64,000 nucleotides of DNA, taken from contig NW_019211454.1 in assembly GCF_002443255.2 (NCBI RefSeq), positions 12,980,248-13,044,247 of the forward strand. Direction: 5' to 3'. Below, piece by piece: positions 37,165-48,846 of the stretch (position 1 is the first letter of the stretch; every line of letters starts with the position of its first letter). The notes beneath the pieces are model-generated. The model had not been told where the DNA came from. It ran no database searches and was given only the letters and a program-made list of their open reading frames with translations. This DNA comes from Varroa destructor (Eukaryota; Arthropoda; Arachnida; Mesostigmata; Varroidae). Position numbers and translations under genes: made by a program.

Positions 37165-40100
37165 CGACCACCTAAAGTTGAAGGTCACTTAGTCAACCGA
37201 AGCACGAAAATCCAGTTGAACAAAGTGTTGTCCTTCCTGTGTGTTACAGGGTAATGTATCCAAGCGGTTGTACAGGAACAGATCGTGGACTATAGCACGA
37301 TGGCACACATAAGTCACACACAAGAGCCACAAAGATTACACAATTTCTCTCCGTTTTCTAGAAGCTCTGCTGTAGTTATAAACGCTTTTCTGACTGAATT
37401 ATCCCTATGAGGCACTGGTACACGACGTTAGCTGGCGATTTTAGCGATGACAGCTGACACCTTATGGCAGGGTAAAAACGTACCATCACGCTGTTGATCG
37501 CTATAATCCCATATTTCGAGGACGATATCTTTTGCACACACAAACTCCGTTCAACGAAAGCGTACTCGTCTGGATGATGACCTCAACGCGTTCGATGTCA
37601 ACAACACGATTCTGCTAAAAATCCGCAATTGTACAGGGTATACCGGTAAGAGATCCAGTGTAATATGATCTTAATTATACAGTTTTTTTTTTTTTCTTTT
37701 GTTATTTCCCGTCAGTGTTATTGAGCAAATGCAGCTTTGCTCAGCGTCGCACAGATCTGGCTTGTTCTCGTGTTTTCTCCTACGGTAGATGCACAAAGAA
37801 GTAAGCCATGCTTTGTTTCCCACGAAGCGGAATAACAAACTTCAAGATGTCTTTCGTTTACTATCACACAAGACTATATCCTTTCGCGTACAGGGTTCAA
37901 TAAGAACTTGCCGTTCACTTGATTCTTGCTTTTTTTCCGTTAGGCGCTTGTTATGCAACGTTTGCCCGTGGGAATATTGACGACCACCGTTCAGTCGGAG
38001 GTCTCACCACGATGTGCTATCGCTGCTCCTGCTCTGCGCCGAGCTGCGAGTGAGATGGCAAGCAGCCCTCTCTCGGACCAAAGTGGCGAGGGCCTGAGTG
38101 GCGAGATCAATTGGATGCCCTCTCTAGTCGGGAGAGGATAAGCCCGCGCGCTAAAGGCCGTGAGCTCTATTCAGTACTGGATGAGGGAGAGAGTTCACCA
38201 CCGCTGGCAGCTTCAGTGTAACAACGCGGTGAGTGTTGACGCCTGAACTGTAGAAAGGAGCGAGCGTGTGAATTACATATAGAGCAATAAACAACGTGAG
38301 AGGCCTACAGAAAAGGAAAAGGTGAAAAAGGGCTCGGCTAGTTGATGGTGGTGGTAAATAACGATGATGCGTGCTAGCAGGTGAGTTAATGAAGGCGACA
38401 TGGGCGGCGATGGCGCGTGGGTATGGCTCCTTATGGACTAAGCCACAAAACGTTGATAGTAACGCGCTGTTTAAGCTTTTCAGATGGCAATATTGGGCCC
38501 ACCTTTGATGAGCGCTGATTAATGTAGAGCTTACAAGTCAGATTACTTTCTCCACAGTAGCCATACTAGTGACTGGTAATTTTTCTTCTACAGACATTCT
38601 TTGCGGCAGTCCCCTGTCGACATAGGATACACACCAACTCGCCTGGTCCGCCACGCTGCAGGAGTCAACATCTGCATGATATTACCACTAGCGCTGTCGT
38701 TGTGGTTGGAACATGTCAATCGTTCGCTTAGATTTGTCTCGTTCAAACGCTTTTTCTTCTCATCGCCACATAACACTGTTATAAATGTAGCTGATTCTCG
38801 AAAGTAGTCCAGCGCGAACGTAATGGAAGCCGAGATCCATCCATTCCGTCGTCACTATCCGACGGAAAGTACTGTACAATGGCAGCAGGCAAAAAAGTGG
38901 TCAAAGGGGAACTTCGCAACATTTATCGCCTTGGGTGCGGTACCGAATGGCGAGCAGTAACGGTATAGACCGATGCTCGAAGAGCAAGCAGACCACAGCC
39001 AAGAGGCCAACAATGGACAGCAGCCAAGTCATCAAACGCCGGCCGATCGCCGAAAAACCACTAGGTTTTCACATTGTTTCATGGCTGTCCGGCCGATTTA
39101 CCCGTTCGATCAGTACCGTCGAACCCTGAGGTCATTGGCTGAGTCGTCTCGCTTCGTTCCCTAACGTTCAGCTGCTGCTTGCCAGCACGAAATATAACGA
39201 ACATCCATCAGCATTTCGTGCTCGTTCCGTCACGACGTCTGCTTCGACTTCTGATACGACTTAATGCTGACGCCTATCAGCCGACCGTCGTTTAGAAAAA
39301 CCGAATAAAACAGTGACAACAGTGGCAGAGTGAGTCAGAGTGCGCTGGCCGTGACAGGGATGCATGGCATGGCCATAGAGAAGGCCGCCGTACAAAGGGA
39401 GCGAAGCTTAAGAAATACTCAGAGGGAGAGAATTTGTCCGCCCTATCATCCGTTCCTCGTCAGCGCCTTTGTCTGCTGGCTGCCAGTCAGCGATGATTTA
39501 TTTAGCCATCATCGAAACGGCAGCGGTACCAGTCACCACCCCGCAATCGCTGCGAGACGAACGAGGCCGAGAGGGCGGCTAAGTTGCTCATGGGAGCCAT
39601 GACGACAACGACGCGAGCCTCGAGAGAAGCAGACGAACCGGCCGCTGCTGCTGAGAGGAGGATCTGATGATGATGAAAACAGTCGAGCGTATTGCTGCTG
39701 TCGCTGGCAATGGTTGACCGCTCGTGGCCGCACCCACATATACTATGACTATAATAACTAATACAACACATTGAGCTGTACTGTTGTTGGTGCTGCTACG
39801 GCAGCATAACAGAACGATATAGTGTCTGATATAGTCCTAATGCTGTTACGATGGCTGTCACGTGGCGTCGTTGATTGCGCGAAGCAAAACCAAATAGACA
39901 ACTTACTTTTTGCCGCGAACAAATGCAGAGGTGTTGGCAGCGGCCGCGTCAGAAGCAGCACCAAAACAGCCGGTGAAAAATTCTTAAAATCTAAAAATCT
40001 TCTTAAGACGAGTAGTCTGCGAAGATGAGGTTCGAGGAGTCTGGAATGGAGGGAAAGGGCTATGAAAACAATTACAGAAAATAAAAAAGAAAAAGAATTC

Positions 40101-42661
40101 ATGAGTGCCAACACTCGAGAGTTGTATTTTGTATATAGCGAGAACGTTTACGCCGAGTGGGCGAGCCATAAAAAATTCTAGGCGATTTCAGAGAAATGCG
40201 CGACGGAAAGTCGAAAACAGTGTATATAATTTGAATGGCGGTACGGGACGGAAGGCTCGTTTCTATTGACAGTTCATACACAATATCTCTGTTGACAAAT
40301 TTCTAGATCGACAATTTCGATTTCTAGGTCAAAACAGGGCCCACCCCATAATAATAAAGGCCACCTGTTTAGACTAGAGCCAAGCCGGTCGGCCTGGCTT
40401 ATTGATTGCGCGAAGCGAGGAAATGTTGTGAAAATGACATTGATCAAATAATCAGCAATAACTAGACGGTGATAGGCCAAAAGGACGACAAGGTCGAAGA
40501 TGATAGAAAAGGCCGGACGAGCTGGTCGCAACGTACAGACAGCTGCTTTTGAAACCCATACGTATGTCGAACTTTAGTTAGGGCCGCCTCGATTTATGAT
40601 AACGTATTCATTTATGTATCGATGAGAAAAACGGAAAGAACATAGAGATAGGTAACGGCTCCAGTTAGTGATAATTAATCGAGAGCAGTAATGTTGAGAA
40701 GCGATAAAATTCAATCTCAGATTATCGAAGCAATGTCTGTTGTACAAATAGAGCACTCTACACCTGCCAAACTGCTTAACAAAATCGTAACTAGCCTGTT
40801 TCGGGACACGAGATAGCCACACATAGAAATATTGACTTTGAGACATGGTCCTTTTCTTAAATAAAGCATTCTTTGGATTGTTATTATTAAATCAATTCCC
40901 GCTGTTATTGTCCTATCTGAAATAGCGCCACTTCCGCGTCAAGAATTAAAGCAACGACATCAACAAAAAAAGCAGATGATTGCCGTCAAGATGTCGAGCT
41001 ACTCCTCAGTCATTAATAAACTGTGATACCAGACGATGCTGATGCCAAAGACAATGACGGGTAAATCCGTCGCGTTCGCTCAGGTTTATTTATCTATTCC
41101 GATCCATCACGGAATCACCCGACGTTCGTGTGGACATGCAGTAACAGTTCGGTGGCGCTAATGTTTTACGTATTAGGTGCGTGCGCGTGCGTTAGGTGTC
41201 GGACGACCCTGCTTGTACTTCGTTATATGACCACAGTCAGGCCGAACATAGATAGGAAGTGTGCGTCGAACATCTAAACAACCTCGTTGAAGATCCTCCT
41301 TGAAAGGAATTTTCGGCGTCCGCAACGACGAGAAAAGGATGAATCGTCGAAGCGTTGCGAGCATAGCTAATGTAAATGTGAATCGTATGGTTACTGTATA
41401 AGTGTACGTGTACGAGCGTGACGACTTAAAAAATGACTCTGTTAAATATCGTATTAACAATTCGGCTCGTTGGCAATACTCATTTCAATGAGAATAGTCA
41501 AGTGGCATAAATAAGACGAAACTTCGCGGCATAAAAGCCAAGCTGAAATCACTCAAACTCCATTCTATACCCGGAAGCAAACCCGTCACAAATCAATGAC
41601 TTGATGAAAGGCCTAGAAGGGGGAGAAGCGCAATGAATCCGTCGCGCAATGAAACTGCGTCGCTTGGCAATACTGCCATTATTACTATCGTGTCCTGATA
41701 CTTGCTGTCGCCGGCCTCGCCGCCGTACGGCCTACGAACAAACGCAAAGCGTTTACGCGATTTGTGCGTATGCGTTTGTCTTTTTACACGGAGCAGATTA
41801 TCAGTTTGACGACGACGAACGTCGGGTGTCAACGACACTATAGTTGATGATCTCTGTGACCGCGACAACACACTGAAGCGCTGTTATTAAAATAGTACAG
41901 ATTTGATATACACTTTGCTTTTTTTTTTTTTTTATGGATTGAATAAAACAGAGGCGGTTAGCTTCGACTGACTGATAGCCGTCTATGGATTCGTTTCGAG
42001 TTTGTCATGGCAGGAAGATTGCCAACGGTCTGTCGATTCAGTAGCAGCCAGCAGCCAGCCAAAAGGACAGTCGTTATGTCGATTTCAACGACAACACCAC
42101 TGATCCGGCCATTTTAAGGCTTGATCACTGTGGCCTATTTATTTCAAAACGCATCTTCGCTAAATACAAAAGTGAGGAACAACCGACGTTCCATAGCGCT
42201 GAAGGCGATTTTTCTTAGACTTTTTAGATTTAGACGGATTAAAGTCGTGCGTTCATATGTTAAATGGAAGTGTCAATAGTTTATTAATTCTCCCTACACC
42301 TTATCTTAGAATCTCTTGATTAAAGCTCTTCTTCGACCGAGATACAGGCACGCCTGTTGTTGCACTAACAATACTTCGTGTGCTATTGGCTAGAGTACGA
42401 TTTTCGAGCACTAGTACTGTGTGCTTAAACTTCACATTTAATGGAACGTACGTTCTTTTCTCGGTTGTTGATGTATCTATTCGCTGGTCAGTCAGTATAT
42501 CATACACAAGCTGATAGTAGGATAGAAATCCGTCTATTCCTTTTCGTTGCAGAAACCTTAAGTTATTTTCTTAAAAATAGAATTCACAATAGAACAGCTT
42601 TGCAAACAGCTCCTCCAAAGGTCTCGATGAAGCCTCTTGACATTGGCGTGATCGACTGCCA

Positions 42662-42678
42662 AACCTAACCTAACCTAA
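42662..42678. repeat. Short CCTAA telomere-type repeat
   Basis: AACCTAACCTAACCTAA contains three CCTAA units, the complement of the arthropod telomere unit TTAGG. Three units is too short to be more than suggestive. Confidence 0.5.
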
Positions 42679-42943
42679 TTTATCCTGATTTTCTTCATCC
42701 AGTGATATAGTAAGCCTTTTACTGTTGGCTGTTGATTATCTCGATTCGAACACTAATCGATGCCGGTATTTCCAGCGACCAACACTGCGTATCAATCATC
42801 ATTTTAAGCATAGCCGCACCAGGACAGCCCGATAGGCTGGGCTGACGACGATCGCTTTCATAGAGACGGACAGCAACCCGGCTTGAAGAGTCGCGTTGGT
42901 GATCGCAAGCCCAACGGCGATGTCGCGTCACACAAATATACAC

Positions 42944-42984
42944 ATAGATAGATAGATAGATAGATATATATATATATATATATA
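42944..42984. repeat. (ATAG)n-(TA)n compound microsatellite
   Basis: GATA units pass into TA units. They supply the Tyr/Ile/Ser run inside a 222-codon minus-strand frame (42719-43387), which I therefore do not call as a gene. Confidence 0.95.
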
Positions 42985-43784
42985 CATAGCCCCGTTGTTG
43001 TTTTGTTGCGAGTGAAAATGCGAACAAGAATAAAAGGCGCTTCCACAGAGCGTTTCTACAGGCTGCTATACAATCTCTATACTGCCTGCGTATGTACATA
43101 TTGTGTGGTATTTGTCTCCGTGAACTGTGGCTGATAGATTGCCTGTGCCTGTCTGCCCGTTTGTCGGCCGAATCACACCGGTAGCAATGACAATACCAGC
43201 AGCCCCAGCGGGCGCTGTCGCTGAACACCCACTTTCTCCTGGTGGATAGGCTAGCAAAGAGAGACAAAAGACGCAATGGCGACACTAAGAATGTGATAAA
43301 TAGCCTTGAATCTCGTCGAGAAGCAGCAACAAAGTGCCTAAATATATCCGCAGTACAAGTCAGAGCATTCGTTTGGTTTGAAGGCATCGATTATACTGCC
43401 AAAGCACTGACACCCTGTGTTACTTTTCTCTCATGCATACGCATATTCTCTATGCGTTGTATCGAGTGGCGACCGGTGCCTTAAAGGCCTTGTCGGCTTA
43501 CTTGATCTTCCATCGCTGTGCCTGCTACCCTTCTCCCGTACCAGTTCGTAGAACAGGTCGTCCTGTGACGCTCGGCTTGGCTTCGTAATCCCGCGGTCGC
43601 TCTGCTATCATTTATTACCTCTTTTTCTAGCCGATGCAAATCAATGTTATTCGACACTCAATTTTAAATTGTTCTTTGACTAGAATAATGAGTTCTATCT
43701 CACAACAATACAATCTCGCTTGTCTGAAATACGCTCGTACGAGAGTATAGCTAGTTGACGGTGGCGAGCGACCCTGATGCGAGT

Positions 43785-43804
43785 CAGGCAGGCAGGCAGG
43801 CAGG
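43785..43804. repeat. (CAGG)5 microsatellite
   Basis: Five pure CAGG units. Confidence 0.93.
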
Positions 43805-44823
43805 TTTTGTTAACTTAGGTCCGGCTAGGGAAGCCATGAATTGGACTGATATTTTAGCGGTTAGACTATCCGTACGTCGATACGCAGGGCAGTGGGCCCG
43901 CTGCTGACGTCTCGCGAGTCTGCGACAACTGAAAACTGCAACAGGGCTGCTTTTAGTGACCGGCAGACATGGTCATTTTTTATACGCACGCGAGAGTGCA
44001 AGCTAATGTAGTGCCGTAGGTGGTAACATGGTGAGCTCGGACTCCTTTTATGGTACGGGGAAAACAAGGCTTCTGAACAAACTATCTGAATCAGAAGCTG
44101 GCCTTTCAGATCTGCACGTACACCAAACGCATAATACCCTGATTACTGATATTTTCATCTGATCGTAGTAAGCAGTCTTGTTTGTCTTTGAATTAGCGCA
44201 CATCGACGTCTAACTGGTAATGACAGGACGCAGTTGAAGCTACTGACTTAACTAATAAATCTACATAAGTTACCGGTTCAAACGTGAACCCCTATTGCTT
44301 TCTGGCCAAATCTGTCGTTATCAAAGTCTGAACACTCGGTCCTCTCTGCTCACTTAACCCCGTCCCCAAGTGATTTTTCTTCCTATTAGCTACAATGATA
44401 TGCGTTAGTATGAACGAAACGCACCGGGGCATAATCCAGTTCTCATCGTTTCATCTTAGACAGATTTATCTTCCAAGCTATCGCCATCTCGATGTATCCT
44501 CAACGATCCGGCTGTGCCCTATTGCAAACGCAGCCCAACTCGCGTCGACCTATCATCATTCAGATCTCCAGCGGCGCCTTGTTCGCGCAGTCAGTCTATC
44601 CAATATGCTGAGTGGATTCAGAAGAGCCAGTGTGATGAAGTGCATTCTCCTTCTCCGTCAAAGTACAACCTATTGTGCCTCTCTTTATTTCGTCTCTGCA
44701 CTATGGTCGATCTGCCTGTGGACCGCATCCATCGCTCCCGCTGCGACGGTCTGCTCAGCGAACTGCAAACTCTTCCTGCTGCTTCTCGACAGCTTTCTCT
44801 GTTCTTCTCTATGGCCATTAGCG

Positions 44824-44826
<3 letters not shown>

Positions 44827-44859
<33 letters not shown>
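44827..44859. repeat. (CTG)11 trinucleotide repeat
   Basis: Eleven pure CTG units. Overlapping long frames translate it as poly-Leu, poly-Ala or poly-Ser and are not supported as genes. Confidence 0.95.
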
Positions 44860-45708
44860 AGAATTCTATCCCGCGCCTCTTTCAAGTTAGTTTCTATGCT
44901 ATTCCTAGTTTATCCTAGTTGTTGTACAATATCCGACTGTAGCGCTGCAGTCTAACAAGCGGCCATTGTTCTTTATTTTGTGCTGTCTTTAGATCTGTCG
45001 GGTTATCTATAGAGCGATAGTCTGCTTCATCTCGTTTGCGTTTTGTATGCAATTACCCTCTATGAACTTAAACTCTCCACAAAGTCATTCAACTGGAGCT
45101 CCGATATCCTAGCCTATAAAACTTTTGCTCTTTACTTCTAGAAACTCGATGTCAATACAACGAGATCTTACCGAGCTGGTTCTCTTTGATCGTTCGTTCA
45201 TTCATTATATCTAAAAATACAGAAATTGTTATCAAAGAGGCAACTTATCGTAATGAGAAATTTAGGGAAATTTTACAGTAGGATAGATGCCTCTAGTTGA
45301 TGAAGAACATTTGTCTACGCCAGCTAATTTCGACTGCTGCTAGACACGAAATGTATTGCCGAAATGGGCGTTGGTCGGTTATGTTACAAATGCGATCGGC
45401 GCTCTATGTGGGGTGCATTACGGTTTACCCTAAGCAAATGTATATATTATGGCTCTAATCCTAGACGGACTGCTACCCCTCAATAAAATGAAATGACCCA
45501 CGATATATATAGCTAAGGTACATGGTTACAGGCTGTTCATAGGAAGTGACACGGCCGCATGTGTTCCATACTTAAGAAATCTTCAGCATAGACAGTGACA
45601 TGAGACGAAACAACTTCCGAATAGTAGAATTGGTATCGTAATACGAATGCAGCAATATGTATTATTGAAAGAATCATAGTGGAACTATCTACTTGAAATG
45701 GTTTGCAG

Positions 45709-45710
<2 letters not shown>

Positions 45711-45739
<29 letters not shown>
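45711..45739. repeat. (TA)n microsatellite
   Basis: A TA run of about 29 bases upstream of the noc/elbow-like gene. Confidence 0.95.
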
Positions 45740-45741
<2 letters not shown>

Positions 45742-48700
45742 ATACGCTGAGACACCGCGCCTCTCCTAATAACTGGTTCAAGGAGTCGCTGACCTGAGCT
45801 CGCCATGCGCATGTGTTTACCTCGTCTCAACAAAAAAACGCAAATTTGCTAAATCATTTTTTCTTTACTTAACTGGCTTAAATGTCGCTAGTGCATGGCG
45901 TATCATTCTGGTAAACAGTTCCTGGTTACCCTAGCGTTAACCAGTACCCTATGACCGAATGCCTTTCTTTTCTAGCTGACACATCACTGTCGCAAGACAC
46001 ATTGAGACATTGTGTAGAGATCGCCCAGGACGCCGGCCGTCTTCAGGTCAACAGGTAATTGTCGCTATATTCTTGAACCATAACATGAGCATAACATAAG
46101 CGCTAGTAGCCAACGAAGCTCACCAGCAACAATCGCTGATCTGGTGGGGAGGCGTGGAGACTACGCTTCCCAGATCCACATACACAGATTCTCGCTGTGG
46201 CCTGCATTGTTTGTGTGGCCCGCTACATCGGCAGCATGTGCATTGTATCTCCGAACCACTCGACCCCGTTTAGTTCATCAGTTCTTTTCAGCATTGTGCT
46301 TACCTCAACTTGTTTCAATGTATAATCTATGATGGCAGTGCTTATGCCGCTCAAGGACGGTGTCTGTAATCTGTGGGGTCCGTGTGTTGTTCGGTCCATG
46401 GTCCATGCTGCTGCCTGCTTGCCTGTCTGTAGTCAGGGGTCGACTGCAGCTTGTGGTTGGCCTCTGCGGTTGTCCTTTAAGATGAATGGTTCTACTTTGT
46501 CATTGATTTCGGTATTTCTCGCCATAAGCCTGCTCGGCTTCTTTTTCTGAACCAAAGTGTCAATAGAGTACGATACGCAGAACTGTCAAACGGGCACCAT
46601 TGCCGGCGCTGCACTCACCACTGCCAATGTTGTCCGTCACAACGATGGCAGTTTCGAGCGTGTTTTTCCTTAGTTTTGTCTTGGGCTAAGTCTGACGCTG
46701 GGCTTTCTTTTTCTCCTTGCCGGCTAGTTGCTTTGCGTCTTCTGGCATGTTTAATACGCGAATGAAGATACTGAGGCGCGCTAAAGGGTACGACACCTAT
46801 TATATATATATATTGGCCTGAGGAAGTTAGCGAGCCATCGAATGGAAAAAATTAATGGTGACGCTTGAAGTCGAGCAAGAGAACAACTGCAACCGAGATT
46901 GCCAGCACCGGTGACGACGACGACCACTGTAAGGCAGACAGTCGCGTAGACACTGCCGATGTTAGTATGTAGTAAAATAGGAAGAATGCATACCCTAATA
47001 CACATGGATGCAGAAAAATGTTTGGATGAAGACACCGCAGTGAGCTGTTATTATATATGGCTTCGACTGGTCTGTCTGGTTCGACTGGTTTGCGGCCCTA
47101 CGGAAGACCAGTAAGAAAATGGTGCTACGCAATTGGGTTCAGTTTCCAGTAAAACAACAGCTGCGGCTTCTCTTTGTTATGTGCGAAAGAAAAGAAGAAA
47201 AAGCGGAACAAGCGGACAAGCTGAACCTGTTGAACAGTTGACCCTGCTCTTCATTGTGGAGCTTTCTATCGGACATGGTGGTTCTTCTGTTGTCGAAAAG
47301 CCACCTTGGTTAAAGAGTTTCACTACATACAAAGCCTGAGGATCTTTTGAGCCCAGGAATCCTGATCAGATCTCGATTTGATCATACCAAAACGAGTGGC
47401 AACCCTTGAAGGCACGTTCCTCAATTTCTGCTTTTTTGCTGCACGTACGCTTTTCCAGATTTATCAGTACACTTTACTCATTGTTTCCGAAGCTGACACT
47501 AACAATTCCATGACAGTCGCGCCGCCACATCACCGAACGCATGAACTGTCCCGCACGGATGACTGCGCAACGCTACCAGTACCCCTCTAGGTTGCGGGGA
47601 ACGCTAATCATCAATAATGACGTAGTGCCAAACCTTCGGCCTTTTTTAACGATCGACGTTCAGACTGCTCCACAGGAAAATTTCGCCCCCGCAGAGTTCG
47701 TGTGTGCCTTCTTTCCAGCTGTAAAACTCGGCGATTCACCAAACCGAATTGTTAACAATCATTCATTCACTAATTACGTTACCGTTGGACGCTCTTGATA
47801 CTGTTTAAAATTAAATAGTCCAGCTGCTGTTTTTTTGCCTGAAACCCTGTCGCATATGTTAGTTTCTGTCGTGGTTGCCTTTGTCCGATGAGAGCGCGCG
47901 AAGCAGTATTATGTATATACATAATCATATATCAGGCGATCGATGTCAGTGAACAGCTGCGGGTCGGTCGATCGCGGCCGGATTGTGAATATTTTTCAAC
48001 GCATATAAATAGTAATGGGTGAACTCGGATCACGAGCTATGTTGTATAGAGGTAGTCGAACTACTAGTTCTAGCGGGAATATAATAAATTGCTGCCGTAA
48101 AGAAAAGAAGGAAAGCGTTACAGGGAACACATGTTTTAGCCAATGGCGATAGCCATACGACACATCACCGTTGGTTCTCTGTTTGTTGTCCGCTGCTACG
48201 TGCCTCAATGTATTGTTTGTCGGAGACAATCATGCAAACTTTACAAGTGCGCACATGCCCATATATCAGTCTCTATCAGTGTGCCTACGCCACACACACA
48301 CGCGCGCGCGATTATTATACAATACAATTGCTGGAAAGAAATAGAAAAAGACCTGTAGAGATCTGCCCTGACCAGTGTGTGGTTACCTACCCCTCCCACC
48401 CCACCTTCACTACCCCTAAACTCACTTATTCTCGGTCCGTTTTGCTGAAAACTCCGATCTATTCGTAGCGAATTGTGGGTCCACCTGGCTACCCCCGCCC
48501 CACCTAATAAAAAGTAGCTTGTCGCTTAGCCACTTTTCTGTGTGTGTATTGACCTCTGCATGCTGCAGTAAAGCAGAGTAGATAAATTGCTACAAACAAC
48601 CCCCTAGCGTCAGCAACTATGTACAGCTCCGAATGCCAAGAAAAAGACGAACTGGACTATAACAGCGAGAATGAGAGGTTGACTAGAATAAGAACTCACA

Positions 48701-48820
48701 GTTCTCTTTACTCATCTGATGTTGTTTCGCCGGCTGCTGGGGTACGTTGTTTAGAGGGCTGTATTATTTGATTATTGGCCGAGCGCAATATATCAACGAT
48801 GCCTTTTTTCAGCCTAGCAT

Positions 48821-48846
48821 CTCTCTCTCTCTCTCTCTCTCTCTCT
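48821..48846. repeat. (TC)n microsatellite
   Basis: A CT run of about 26 bases, 36 bases before a CACAG splice-acceptor-like site at 48882. Confidence 0.95.

Noticed and set aside
42719..43387. A 222-codon minus-strand frame, the second longest in the window.
   Set aside because: It includes a Tyr/Ile/Ser run encoded by a GATA/TA microsatellite, shows no domain or compositional bias of a real protein, and has no supporting splice or Kozak context.
44395..44955. Overlapping 186- and 134-codon plus-strand frames.
   Set aside because: Their length is inflated by a pure (CTG)11 tract read as poly-Leu or poly-Ala. The remainder has no motif.
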